Assembly (NCBI RefSeq): GCF_965249985.1
Contig: NZ_OZ252280.1
From: Algiphilus sp022763315
Lineage (GTDB): Bacteria; Pseudomonadota; Gammaproteobacteria; Nevskiales; Nevskiaceae
Length of the DNA: 64,000 bases
Reading direction: 5' to 3' (one strand)
Shown here: in pieces, positions 1-8,700 of the stretch
Position numbering within the stretch: the stretch's first letter is position 1
Layout of the letters: each line of letters opens with the position of its first letter
The notes under the pieces: generated by a model
Databases searched by the model: none
Told to the model about the DNA's origin: nothing
What the model saw: the letters and a program-made list of their open reading frames with translations, nothing else
Translations under genes and position numbers: made by a program

Positions 1-558
1 ACGTTCCGGCGCGCATATCCGAAGGTCCATCTTGAGCTAAAGGAGGCGACGACCTCAGCCCAGGTCGCGGCGCTACGCAAAGGGCACACTGATCTCGCGA
101 TTTTGCACGTGCCGCTTGCCGATAGCCGGGGATTGCGGGTGGAGGTCTTCGATGAAGATCGGCTTGCGATCGCGGTCCCGATGAGTCATGAACTCGCGCA
201 GCGCGACAGGCTGTCTCTCTCGGATCTGTCCGATGCCCCCTTCGTGATTTGGCCTTCGGCGGAAGGTCAGGGCTTTCACCATCACGTCGTCAAGCTCTGT
301 GTTGCGGCCGGTTTCGTCCCGAGAATTGTGCAGGAAGCCCACCAGATGCATGGGGTGCTCTCCCTGGTGGCCGTTGAAATGGGTGTGGCCATTGTTCCGG
401 CGAGCATGACGGGCTTTCGTCGCGATGAGATCCGCTATACACCGATCTCCGAAGAGGGCGCTGCATTCGAACTGGGGATCTGCTGGCCTGAGGCGCCGGT
501 GACCGAGATCGTTCGCAATTTCCTGTGCACCGCTCACGATACGGCACACATATTGTGA
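1..558 (+). CDS. LysR-type regulator, ligand-binding domain only (5' end outside window)
   Basis: The reading frame is open from base 1 and ends at 556-558, so this is the C-terminal ~185 residues of a longer protein. The visible part has the alternating alpha/beta pattern of a LysR substrate-binding domain, with the run GHTDLAIL early on, DRLAIAVPMSHELA in the middle and MGVAIVPASMTG late, which are usual landmarks of this fold. LysR proteins are cytoplasmic tetrameric activators or repressors that often control an adjacent gene. The SDR gene starts 72 bases downstream on the same strand, so it could be a target or a co-transcribed partner. The HTH domain cannot be seen. Confidence 0.85.
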   Translation, partial: TFRRAYPKVHLELKEATTSAQVAALRKGHTDLAILHVPLADSRGLRVEVFDEDRLAIAVPMSHELAQRDRLSLSDLSDAPFVIWPSAEGQGFHHHVVKLCVAAGFVPRIVQEAHQMHGVLSLVAVEMGVAIVPASMTGFRRDEIRYTPISEEGAAFELGICWPEAPVTEIVRNFLCTAHDTAHIL

Positions 559-630
559 GGCGCGCTCAATCGTATTGGACGGATCGCACCCAACGCTAAA
601 CAGTAGGCGACTCCACAACGGGGTAGCAAA

Positions 631-1524
631 ATGATCAACTTTGAGGGCCGGGTCGCGCTGGTCACGGGTGCCGGTCGCGGCTTGGGTTTTGCGTATGCGC
701 GGCTTCTCGCAGCGCGAGGTGCCAGCGTCGTCATCCATGACAAAGGCGTGGATTGCGAGGGTGTCGGCGCCGACCCCGCGATTGCCACGGCGGCGGCTGA
801 ACGCCTGCAGCGCGAAGGCGCCAAGGTGATTGGGGCTTTCGACGACATAGCGAACCCCGTCGGCTGTCGCGCCCTGGTAGAGCGTGCCGTCGCAGCGTTT
901 GGTCGGCTGGATGTGGTGATACACAATGCAGGCTGGGTGGGCTATCAGGCGATTGAGACGTTGGAGCCACACTTCCTCGAGCGCATGATTGCACTCGGAG
1001 TGAATGCGCCGCTCTGGCTCGCTCAGGCCGCTTGGCCGGTGATGAAACACCAGGGCTACGGGCGCATCTTGCTTACAACCTCCTGTCGTGCTTTGTACCC
1101 TGATTACGTCCAGACGGGCCTGACCGCCTACGCTGCTGCAAAGAGCGCCGCCACCGGGATCGTCCACGCCCTGGCAAAGGAAGGAGCCCCTCACGGCATC
1201 AAAGTAAACGCCGTTTCCCCAGTCGCCAAGACGCGCATGTGGGGCATTGAAGAGGATCCCGATGAGCTGCATCCGGATCTGGTCGCCCCTGGAGTGGTCT
1301 ATCTCGTGTCAGAGGCCTCAGAGGCTACAGCCTGGATCCTTCGTGCGAGCAATGGCCAGTTTCATGCCTTGCAGCAGCGTGAAGCCGAAGGCGTCGACTA
1401 CCCCCGTGACCTACGCGGTGTGGCGGCGGAAACGCCAGAAGCGGTGGCGAAGGTGTGGTCAATGATCGCTTGTGCGCGGCCGGAGGCGCGTATGCAGACA
1501 AGCACAATCGCAACAGGGCGATAG
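631..1524 (+). CDS. short-chain dehydrogenase/reductase (SDR)
   Basis: This is a 297-residue classical SDR, an NAD(P)-dependent oxidoreductase of the cytoplasm. The nucleotide-binding motif TGAGRGLG is at residues 12-19, NAG at 99-101, and the catalytic Ser151 with Tyr167-x3-Lys171 (YAAAK) follow in the right spacing. The N-terminal wording (RVALVTGAGRGLG, then a VVIHD strand) resembles the dehydrogenase domain of multifunctional enzyme type 2 and related hydroxyacyl-CoA or hydroxysteroid dehydrogenases, but the substrate cannot be read from sequence. The C-terminal ~40 residues after the SDR core are unremarkable. It follows the LysR fragment on the same strand. Confidence 0.85.
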   Translation: MINFEGRVALVTGAGRGLGFAYARLLAARGASVVIHDKGVDCEGVGADPAIATAAAERLQREGAKVIGAFDDIANPVGCRALVERAVAAFGRLDVVIHNAGWVGYQAIETLEPHFLERMIALGVNAPLWLAQAAWPVMKHQGYGRILLTTSCRALYPDYVQTGLTAYAAAKSAATGIVHALAKEGAPHGIKVNAVSPVAKTRMWGIEEDPDELHPDLVAPGVVYLVSEASEATAWILRASNGQFHALQQREAEGVDYPRDLRGVAAETPEAVAKVWSMIACARPEARMQTSTIATGR

Positions 1525-1588
1525 AAGAATCTCGAAGGTCGTGATGCGTGAGGGGCTGGCGTTGCTTCGGCCTCGACTGTTGCGCGAA

Positions 1589-2395
1589 CTAGTGGTTTTG
1601 GTGGAAAGACTGCCACCGTCCCGGTGTCATCCCGAAGGCCCGCAGGAAGTGCCGCGTCATATGGCTCTGGTCGCTGAACCCGGCGGTGATTGCGGCATCA
1701 GCCAAGCTTCGGCCGGCCAGAATCTGGGATTTCGCGACATCCAACCGCCGCATTAACGCATAGCGCATGGGGCTGACGCCGTAGCATCGGCGGAACTGAC
1801 GCGCGATGGTGAAACGGCTGAGACCATAGGCTGCTTCGAGAGCGGACATCGCAATGGTGGCCTGCGGTGCATCGTCCAGTTCCGCCTTGATGCGGCGCAG
1901 GGTATCGAAAGCGATCGCGGTGCGCCGCCGCTGTGCACCGTCATGGCGCTGCAGTGCGTCTACCAGTTCGGCGATGGCGCTGACGAGGGCAAGCTCTGAT
2001 GGCGTTTCGGTCCGCGCCGTGATGAGTGTGTGGATCGCATCGATCAATCCGGGATCGGCCAGGACCGGGCTGGCAACAAACGGGAGGGAGCACGATGCGT
2101 TGGCCTCCGTGATGTGCTGCGGCGCGATATGGATCGCGCGATAGCCATAGCCATCCGCTGTGCCGGGCCGGCCATCGTGCTTCTCGTCGGGATGCAGAAC
2201 GAAGGCTTGGCCTGCCAGGGCATGGCGTTCTCCGCCCCGATAACGGAAGCGTTGCACGCCGTGCGACGTGATCCCGATCACATAGCAGTCATGGCGGTGA
2301 GCGCTGTAGCCGCTTCTCAGGCCCGATGCCTCGACGATCTCCAACCCGGCCACGACCGGGTGGGAGCGGATCAAGCCGTCGCTGAACCGAGACAT
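1589..2395 (-). CDS. AraC-family transcriptional regulator
   Basis: This 268-residue protein has an N-terminal cupin-like effector domain (HRHDCYVIGITSHGVQRFRYRG) and a C-terminal double HTH of AraC type (LSRFTIARQFRRCYGVSP, then AAITAGFSDQSHMTRHFLRAFG). I use the ATG at 2395 (MSRFSDG). The frame stays open to 2473, but that longer form would run into the divergent LysE gene at 2446. The divergent 50-base spacing to the LysE-type exporter is a common pairing, so control of that exporter is the likely role; the ligand is unknown. Confidence 0.85.
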   Translation of the reverse strand: MSRFSDGLIRSHPVVAGLEIVEASGLRSGYSAHRHDCYVIGITSHGVQRFRYRGGERHALAGQAFVLHPDEKHDGRPGTADGYGYRAIHIAPQHITEANASCSLPFVASPVLADPGLIDAIHTLITARTETPSELALVSAIAELVDALQRHDGAQRRRTAIAFDTLRRIKAELDDAPQATIAMSALEAAYGLSRFTIARQFRRCYGVSPMRYALMRRLDVAKSQILAGRSLADAAITAGFSDQSHMTRHFLRAFGMTPGRWQSFHQNH

Positions 2396-2445
2396 GGCGC
2401 ACGATCGTTCAAGACGGCAGGGGAGACCAAAGAGAACATGGCGCA

Positions 2446-3066
2446 ATGATGGACGATTGGCCACATCTTTCAAACGCCCTCCTACTGCTCTGGATCTCCG
2501 CCGTCGCGTTGATGGGTAGCCCCGGACCGGCGACGCTCAGCCTTGCCGGGATAGGTGCTTCATATGGCTTACGGGCGGGCTTACCGTATCTTGGCGGCAT
2601 CATCATTGGCACAACCGGCGTGCTGTTCATGGTCGCGTCGGGTGTCACCGCACTGATCCTGGCCCAGCCGGCGCTTGTCACGGTGCTGACCACACTCGCT
2701 CTTGTTTACATCGTGTACTTGGCTTGGAAGATTGCAACGGCGCCGGTAGCGCGGGAAGTCTCCGACGGCGCGAAGGCCCCTGCATTCGTGCCGGGCTTGC
2801 TGTTGGCGGTCGCGAATCCGAAGGCTTATGCCGCTATCGGAGCCGTGTATTCCAGCCAGACACTGGTGCCTGGCCATGTCATCGCAGACAGTGGCGTGAA
2901 GGTGGGCGCACTCGCGGTTGTCATCTTGATCGTGAACACAGCGTGGCTGTCATTCGGTGCGAGCCTGTCCCGGCTGTTGCGTCATCCCACGATTGGGCGC
3001 CTGGCCCATTGGTTTTTCGCAGTGCTACTGCTCGCATCGGTCGGAATGCTACTGGTGATCGGGTGA
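2446..3066 (+). CDS. LysE/RhtB-family amino-acid exporter
   Basis: This 206-residue, highly hydrophobic protein has about six membrane segments. The LysE signature GSPGP is at residues 24-28, at the end of the first helix, and a small-residue-rich NPKAYAAIGAVYSS segment lies in the middle, both typical of the family. LysE/RhtB proteins export amino acids or related metabolites across the inner membrane. The length matches the family (~205). It is transcribed away from the AraC-type regulator at 1589-2395, which probably controls it. An ATGATG start leaves one codon of ambiguity. Confidence 0.9.
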   Translation: MMDDWPHLSNALLLLWISAVALMGSPGPATLSLAGIGASYGLRAGLPYLGGIIIGTTGVLFMVASGVTALILAQPALVTVLTTLALVYIVYLAWKIATAPVAREVSDGAKAPAFVPGLLLAVANPKAYAAIGAVYSSQTLVPGHVIADSGVKVGALAVVILIVNTAWLSFGASLSRLLRHPTIGRLAHWFFAVLLLASVGMLLVIG

Positions 3067-3106
3067 GTAGTGCTGCTGCCCCAATGGCGTGCTGTTGACT
3101 GCGGTG

Positions 3107-3586
3107 TCAGCCCGTGCTCGCTTTCGGGAGCGGGGGGAGACGGCGCGGTACCGGTGAAGACTGGATGACCGAGGTGTTGGTCATCGCGTACGGGATGATC
3201 CTGTCAATCACGCGCTCCAGCTCCGCGACGGACGCGACATGCGCGCGCGCAATAAAGCAATCATCACCCGTCACACGATCGCATTCAGTGATTTCTGGGG
3301 TTTTCTGGATAATCCCGACGACGTTCTCAAGCTGGCCCGGGACCGGGCGAATACGCAGCCAGACCGATATCGGGTAGCCCATGCACTCCGGGGCGATCTC
3401 GGCTCGGTAGCCACGGATGACGCCCGCTTCTTCGAGTCGCCGAACCCGCTCGGCCACGCTGGGTGCGGAAAGCCCCACCACACGGGCCAGTTCAGCGGTA
3501 GAGGTGCGGGCATGTGCGACGAGCCGAGTCAGAATCGCCTGATCCGTCGCGTCCAGGGCGCCATTTAGGTATCCAAGGCGTTTCAT
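3107..3586 (-). CDS. Lrp/AsnC-family transcriptional regulator
   Basis: This 159-residue protein opens with an Asp-rich helix (LDATDQAILTRL), then the HTH (STAELARVVGLSAPSVAERVRRLEEAGVI, residues ~29-57, given here in outline only), and a C-terminal RAM ligand domain with the usual VTGDDCF strand. Lrp/AsnC proteins sense amino acids and form octamers. It is divergent from the tandem EamA exporters, 89 bases away, and convergent with the LysE gene. Control of the EamA pair in response to an amino acid is the natural inference. Confidence 0.88.
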   Translation of the reverse strand: MKRLGYLNGALDATDQAILTRLVAHARTSTAELARVVGLSAPSVAERVRRLEEAGVIRGYRAEIAPECMGYPISVWLRIRPVPGQLENVVGIIQKTPEITECDRVTGDDCFIARAHVASVAELERVIDRIIPYAMTNTSVIQSSPVPRRLPPLPKASTG

Positions 3587-3675
3587 GTGGTATGCCTTTC
3601 ATTGCTTTGCATCAAGCCCATCATAACGCTGATCAATGCTGCAAATCCGCAATAGGGCCTTTCACAATTGGTGTG

Positions 3676-4572
3676 ATGGAAGATCCGTCTGCGCCCTCAG
3701 CGACAGCCGTGTTGCCAGGCTTTGACCGTGCCGCTCACGCGGCCCCACCGCAGGTCTGGTTCGGTGTCAGCGCGATTTCGCGCTATCTCGGCCCTGCATT
3801 CGCGGTGCTGCTGTTTCCGGTCATGGGTGTCATCGGCATTGCCTGCTTCCGAGTTGCGACCGCAGCGTTCATCCTCGCGCCATTAACCCGCCCGTGGCGG
3901 ACGCTCTACTACGCCGATGGACCAGCGCGACTGCTTCTGCTCGGGCTTGGCATCTGCCTCGCCATGATGAACATGGCCTTCTACCTGGCGCTCGAGCGAC
4001 TGCCGATGAGCCTTGTAGCGGCAATGGAGTTGTGCGGTGCGCTTATCGTCGCCCTTTGTGGCCTCAGATCGCGGCGAAACCTTGTGGCGCTCGCACTTGC
4101 TGCGGTCGGGGTGGTTGTCTTGATCGACCTCCGGTGGGTATCAGATATGGTCGGACTGTTTTGGGCGGCACTCAACGCCGTGCTCTTTGCCGGCTACATC
4201 ACCCTCGGCCATCGCGCCGCCGTAGCGGGCGCTGGCGGTGGAGTCGAACAGCTTGGGGCGGCGATGGCGATCGCATTCTTGCTTCTGATACCAGTCGGCT
4301 TTGTGGAGGCGGCACATGCCGTTGGCATGCCGCTCGTCGTGCTTGCTGGCATTGGCGTGGGACTGTTGTCTTCCGTTATTCCCTATGTCTGCGACCAGCT
4401 CGCCATGACGCGGTTGCCGCGCTCCACCTTCGCGTTGCTGATGGCGCTTCTTCCAGCAACTGCCACTGTGATGGGGATGATCGTGTTGAGCCAGCTGCCA
4501 AGCGCCCGGGATCTGCTGGGGATCGCACTCGTCACAGCCGGTATCGCACTTCATCGGCCAACTCGGAGATGA
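3676..4572 (+). CDS. EamA/DMT-family exporter, RhtA-like
   Basis: This is a 298-residue protein with about ten membrane helices in two EamA repeats. The segment after helix 4 (LERLPMSLVAAMELCGAL) resembles the RhtA/YbiF threonine-homoserine exporter, so I favour amino-acid efflux. The frame extends upstream to 3514, but the first membrane helix begins after the ATG at 3676 and the upstream part overlaps the divergent Lrp gene; a GTG sits one codon earlier. Its stop overlaps the next gene by ATGA, giving translational coupling to a second EamA protein. Confidence 0.85.
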   Translation: MEDPSAPSATAVLPGFDRAAHAAPPQVWFGVSAISRYLGPAFAVLLFPVMGVIGIACFRVATAAFILAPLTRPWRTLYYADGPARLLLLGLGICLAMMNMAFYLALERLPMSLVAAMELCGALIVALCGLRSRRNLVALALAAVGVVVLIDLRWVSDMVGLFWAALNAVLFAGYITLGHRAAVAGAGGGVEQLGAAMAIAFLLLIPVGFVEAAHAVGMPLVVLAGIGVGLLSSVIPYVCDQLAMTRLPRSTFALLMALLPATATVMGMIVLSQLPSARDLLGIALVTAGIALHRPTRR

Positions 4573-5462
4573 GCGCGCGACAGGTCGCGTGGACCAGCGG
4601 CGTTCTTTTCGGGTTTCTTGGCATGCTCGGTTTCAGTGGCACCCTGGTTGCGACCCGGGTCGCTGTCGCCGATTTTTCTCCGCTCGCGATCACGAGCGCG
4701 CGCATCGTGATTGCCGGGCTTCTGGGCGGCTTCACGCTCATTCTGACCGGCAAGATCACGCTGCCAGACCGAAGGCATTCTTGGGGCATTGTCGTAATGG
4801 GGTTCGGACTTGCAGTGGGTTATCCGTTGTGTCTGGCGGAGGCGCTGCAAACGGTTCCGGCCGTGCATGGGGCCGTCGTCATCGGGCTCGCGCCGGCGGT
4901 AACAGCAATCATCGCTGTACTACGCACCGGCGAACGCCCGTCATCGGTCTTCTGGCTCGCCTGTGCCACCGGTGTCTCGGCGGTTCTCTATTACGCCTAC
5001 GATGCTGGTGGTCGCCATTTCAGCGCGGGGGATGGATGGCTTCTTCTTGCGCTCCTCTGTCTGGGTGTGGCCTATGTGGAGGGCGGCCGTGTATCGGCAG
5101 AGCTTGGCAGTACAACAACCATGTGTTGGGCGATGCTGTTGCTGACACCGCTCGCCGTCGGTCCCCTTGTCTGGGCTCTGTGCGCGGTAGACCTTGCATC
5201 CGTGGCACCGACCAGCTGGATGTCGATCGCCTATCTCGGCGTGGTCAGCATGTTCTTGGCGGCAATACTCTGGTACCGCGGCCTGGCTGCTGGGGGCATT
5301 GCGCGCATCGGGCAGATCAATCTTCTGCTACCGCTGGCGGCGCTCATCTGGCCGGCGATCTTTCTCGGCGAGACGATTACGACGACGGCGCTGGTGTGCG
5401 CCGGTGTTGTCTTCGGAGCAATGAGCGTGTGCTTGAGAGCGGGGGTGCGCAAGCACGCATAG
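4569..5462 (+). CDS. EamA/DMT-family transporter
   Basis: This is a 297-residue, ten-helix membrane protein starting MSARQVAW at the ATGA overlap with the previous gene. The frame is open far upstream to 3894, but that part is a shadow of the preceding gene. Hydrophobic helices cover almost the whole length, with an EamA-type end (NLLLPLAALIWPAIFLGETI). It is more like generic DMT exporters than RhtA. Being coupled to the RhtA-like gene, it may share substrate class or be a hetero-pair, but most DMT proteins work alone. Confidence 0.85.
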   Translation: MSARQVAWTSGVLFGFLGMLGFSGTLVATRVAVADFSPLAITSARIVIAGLLGGFTLILTGKITLPDRRHSWGIVVMGFGLAVGYPLCLAEALQTVPAVHGAVVIGLAPAVTAIIAVLRTGERPSSVFWLACATGVSAVLYYAYDAGGRHFSAGDGWLLLALLCLGVAYVEGGRVSAELGSTTTMCWAMLLLTPLAVGPLVWALCAVDLASVAPTSWMSIAYLGVVSMFLAAILWYRGLAAGGIARIGQINLLLPLAALIWPAIFLGETITTTALVCAGVVFGAMSVCLRAGVRKHA

Positions 5463-5466
5463 ACAA

Positions 5467-5519
5467 GGTGAGGCAGTGATTGCGCCCTCGTGTCAATGCG
5501 CATGCTTCAGCGCCTCACC
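5467..5519. other. nested inverted repeat between convergent genes
   Basis: Perfect 8-base arms GGTGAGGC (5467-5474) and GCCTCACC (5512-5519) enclose a second pair TGCGC/GCGCA (5481-5485, 5498-5502). It lies between two convergent EamA genes. No U-tract follows on either strand, so a terminator role is only possible. Confidence 0.3.
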
Positions 5520-5596
5520 ATCCGACAACCAGCCATCAGATGCTAGGGATGGCGATGCAGGGGGCGGTGGTGTTGGAGGATCAGTCTTACCGCACG

Positions 5597-6589
5597 CTAA
5601 GTCGCGCGCTGAGCGGTCGCATGACCGCGAGAGTGCGCGTTCCGCGCCAGTAGCAGCATCGCTGTCACAAGCAAGGCAGCGCCGATCAGGCCCAGGCCGC
5701 CGAGACGTTCGTCAAAGAATAGCCAAGCGAGGAGCGTTGCGGTCAATGGCTCGGTCAATGCGGCGATACTGGCCACGGTCGCACCTGCTCGCTTCATCCC
5801 GGCGAAGAACACCACATAGGCAAAGCCCGTTGGTACGACTGCGATGTAAAGCAGCAGCCACAATCCATCCGTCGAAATCGACGCGGGAATGTGGAGGAGG
5901 GCAACGGGCATCAGCAATAGCGCGCCCGTGCCAAGGCCGATGCCGATCAGCGCGAATGGATGGTGGTGGGGCGCCAATACCCGGCTGAAAAGCGTGAAGC
6001 CCGCGAAGCTCACTGCGGCGCCAAGCGCCCAGGCGGTGCCTGCGAAGACGTCTGCTCGCGCCGCGCCGACATCAGAAGGGACACCGACCAGAATGACGGT
6101 GCCAACGATGCCGATCACGAGGGCCATGATCACAGGGGCGGTCAGGCGCTCACCCAACACGGTCCCTGCGATGAGCGCGACCAACAACGGAGCGGAACAG
6201 ATCGTCACCAGGGTGGCGATGGCAACTCCGGTAGTTGCAACCGCCGTGAAATAGAACAGCTGGTACAGCGCCATCGTAATGCCGATCATGATAATCGCGC
6301 CCAGTTCGCGCCCCGCAAAGGCGAAGGTGCGACTGCCCACTGTGACAACGGAGAGCAGCAATAGAAGCGGAGAGGCGAGCGCGAGTCGCACGAACCCGAC
6401 AACCACCGGCGATATGTCGTTGTTGCCATAAAGAAACTGAGACGCGACGCCGACCGTACCCCAGAGCGCGGCGGCGATGGCGACGAATAGCGCGCCGCCC
6501 AACACCGGGCGTGGAGAGCGGGGTCCATTGCGGTCGGATGCACGCGATGGACGGGTCGTCGCCGCGCGCGGCCGGTTCCTGCGGCTCAC
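5597..6589 (-). CDS. EamA/DMT-family transporter (third in the cluster)
   Basis: This 330-residue inner-membrane protein has an N-terminal Arg/Pro-rich cytoplasmic tail of ~28 residues followed by ten hydrophobic helices in two EamA repeats. The first repeat begins LFVAIAAALWGTVGVASQFLY, shortened here to its landmark ALWGT. The end of repeat 2 carries ALTEPLTATLLAWLFFDERL, a strong EamA landmark. It is convergent with the other two EamA genes. The basic tail may be partly an over-long start; the next in-frame start would lie inside the first helix, so I keep the full frame. The exported substrate is unknown. Confidence 0.85.
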   Translation of the reverse strand: MSRRNRPRAATTRPSRASDRNGPRSPRPVLGGALFVAIAAALWGTVGVASQFLYGNNDISPVVVGFVRLALASPLLLLLSVVTVGSRTFAFAGRELGAIIMIGITMALYQLFYFTAVATTGVAIATLVTICSAPLLVALIAGTVLGERLTAPVIMALVIGIVGTVILVGVPSDVGAARADVFAGTAWALGAAVSFAGFTLFSRVLAPHHHPFALIGIGLGTGALLLMPVALLHIPASISTDGLWLLLYIAVVPTGFAYVVFFAGMKRAGATVASIAALTEPLTATLLAWLFFDERLGGLGLIGAALLVTAMLLLARNAHSRGHATAQRAT

Positions 6590-7004
6590 GCGCTTGCTGC
6601 CGCGCTCATCCGTGGGGAGCGCATCGGTGTCCTCGCGCTATGTGAGGCGGACGGCATCGAGCGCGCGTTTCCACTGTTGAAAAGCATGCGCGACGGGTAG
6701 GGCACTGTGGTGTGAGTCCAATGCACGCGGACAGTATGAAGGCGGACGACCGCTCTTTATATAAGCAATCCATCGTTTTCCGCGCGCTTTGCTTTATGTA
6801 TGGAAGGAGAAATCGTCGGATTCTCTTCCGTGCCTATGCCGCCAAGATGTTCTGCATGGCGCTGCGAGCTGCTCCTTGTCTTTGTGGCAAGGAAGGCCGG
6901 TCCAGGCCGGGAGATGACATGGCAATGGCGCGATGAAGCGTGTCATCAAGCATGCGGAGCTGATTGCATCGGGGATCAGCGGAAGCAGGCGATCACCCGT
7001 CGTG
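6590..7004. other. intergenic stretch without a recognisable gene
   Basis: About 415 bases between the third EamA gene and tRNA-Ser. It contains an AT-rich patch near 6750-6800 and short open frames on the plus strand whose translations show no domain, signal or hydrophobic pattern. It must contain the promoter of the leftward EamA gene. It is also where a boundary of any element inserted at the tRNA 3' end would lie; I saw no second copy of the tRNA end here. Confidence 0.5.
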
Positions 7005-7094
<90 letters not shown>

Positions 7095-7278
7095 GTGCCG
7101 ATATTGTAGTCGGCATCCATCACAGTACGCTGTGCCAACTGCAAGCACTTCGCGGGCAGCCTTATAGTTGGCGCGATACTTGCGCTGCAGTGCAGGCAGC
7201 GGGTGGAGGCGGTCTGGCACTCCAGGGCTTCGCGATCGCTGTGATGTGTTTTCGATTTCTCCTCGAATAGGTCGTGCG

Positions 7279-8601
7279 GTGTTCAACCTGATCAGCAGCT
7301 TGTCGTCGTCGAATAGCGGACTTCTGGTCACCGCGATCATTGCGGTGGGGATCGGCATTGCGTTTCTGGTCTCTGATGCCCGCACGCCCTCCACGCGCTG
7401 GCTGTCGGGCGCATTGCTGGCGACCGGCCTGGCCATTGGTTTCAATGCCTATCTGTTGCACGTGGGGGTAGAAGACCTGCCGTTCTGGGCGCGCGCCGCC
7501 GGTTTTATCGAAGCACTTGCTTTCATTTGCGGCGTCGAATGGGGTATCCGCGTCAGCCGTACGGCGGGTGAGCGGGCAGGGCCGCGTGTATGGGGCCTGT
7601 CACGCCTGGCAGAAGTCTTTGTCCTGTTCCACGCCGCGCTCAGTGCCGTGTTTCCTGTGCAGCGTATTGAGCACTTGATTGGTGCCATGGGGGACCCGGC
7701 GTTCTATCTCTCGCCCTGGTTCTGGGCCTTCGCGACGGTCCCGACGGTGGGTTTTGTCTTCATCACCATTGCCGCCGTGCGCATGCTGATGCGCGGGCCG
7801 GACAAGGCGGAGTCCGGGCGCATCCTGTCCATGCTGGTGGTGCTGCCCTTGCTGGGCTTCTCTTTCATCGTTCCGCTGCATGTGGCGCCGATGACGCTAG
7901 CGCTGAGCCAGGTCGTTTTTCTGTTCGGTGCGCTGCGCTATTTCATGGTGCAAGGTGCGCGCGCGCAGTTCATGGCGCGCTTCATGGCGCCGCAGGTGGC
8001 GGAGTTGGTGCGCACACGCGGACTGCGTCAGGCCATGCGTAAGCATCGCGTGACGGTATCGATCGTGTGCGTGGATATCCGGGGTTTCACCAGTTACGCC
8101 CATGGGGTGGAGCCGGAAGTGGTGCTGCGGCTGTTACGCAATTTCTATGCGGCCATTGGGATGGCCGCTGCGCGCTATGGCGGGACCATCAAGGATCTCG
8201 CCGGCGACGGCGCCCTGATCGTGATCGGCGCGCCGGTGGAAATGGAGGACCACGCCGCGCGCGCCCTTGCGCTGGCGCGCAGATTGCAATCACACACGCG
8301 CCCGGTGGTTCAACGCTACAGCACGTCCCTGGGGCTTGGGGTCGGAGTGGCGACCGGGCAAGTGGCGGTGGGAATCGTCGGCCAGCGCGCCCGTTTCGAA
8401 TACGTGGCGGTGGGGCCGGCGGTGAATCTGGCTGCGCGTCTCTGCGACCGTGCGCGCGATGGCGAAATCCGGGTGGATGCCGATACCCTGCAGCTGGCCG
8501 GAGAAAGCGCCCGCGGCAAGCCGTTGCGGCGCACCGTTAAAGGCCTGGCCGAGCCCGTGGCCACCTATGTGCTAGGTGCGGAAGACGCGTCCAATGCCTG
8601 A
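7279..8601 (+). CDS. membrane-anchored class III adenylate/guanylate cyclase
   Basis: The N-terminal ~230 residues hold six or seven hydrophobic helices, followed by a class III cyclase catalytic domain. Numbering from the GTG at 7279, the metal-binding Asp residues are Asp266 (VDIRGFT) and Asp310 (LAGDGALI), and the transition-state Asn and Arg are in VNLAARL. All catalytic landmarks are present, so it should make cAMP or cGMP from the inner membrane. The frame is open to a TTG at 7168, but the first ~37 residues are not helical or conserved-looking and lie beside the tRNA; the start is therefore uncertain. The gene ends inside a 14-bp hairpin (8578-8613). Confidence 0.85.
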   Translation: MFNLISSLSSSNSGLLVTAIIAVGIGIAFLVSDARTPSTRWLSGALLATGLAIGFNAYLLHVGVEDLPFWARAAGFIEALAFICGVEWGIRVSRTAGERAGPRVWGLSRLAEVFVLFHAALSAVFPVQRIEHLIGAMGDPAFYLSPWFWAFATVPTVGFVFITIAAVRMLMRGPDKAESGRILSMLVVLPLLGFSFIVPLHVAPMTLALSQVVFLFGALRYFMVQGARAQFMARFMAPQVAELVRTRGLRQAMRKHRVTVSIVCVDIRGFTSYAHGVEPEVVLRLLRNFYAAIGMAAARYGGTIKDLAGDGALIVIGAPVEMEDHAARALALARRLQSHTRPVVQRYSTSLGLGVGVATGQVAVGIVGQRARFEYVAVGPAVNLAARLCDRARDGEIRVDADTLQLAGESARGKPLRRTVKGLAEPVATYVLGAEDASNA

Positions 8602-8613
8602 CGCGTCTTCCGC
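8578..8613. terminator. 14-bp perfect hairpin spanning the cyclase stop codon
   Basis: Arms GCGGAAGACGCGTC (8578-8591) and GACGCGTCTTCCGC (8600-8613) are perfectly complementary with an 8-base loop. The TGA stop is 8599-8601. It sits between convergent genes (cyclase and DUF1302). There is no U-tract, so it is either a factor-dependent or bidirectional terminator, or an mRNA 3' stabiliser. Confidence 0.5.
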
Positions 8614-8700
8614 GGCGGAGCGAAAACCTAGGTACTGTCAGTGACCATCGCGGCCGCGGCCGCCGCGCGTAGGGGTTTGCTTGGCCGATCTGCAGCGTCC

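Noticed and set aside
596..601. PilZ motif defect in BcsA (protein residues 596-601, Ala for Ser)
   Set aside because: The accepted pattern allows Ser or Ala at this position, so c-di-GMP binding is probably intact; coordinates here are protein residues.
3894..4568. N-terminal extension of the second EamA gene
   Set aside because: The extension runs in another frame over the first EamA gene and is Arg/Cys-rich without membrane helices; the ATGA start at 4569 fits the family.
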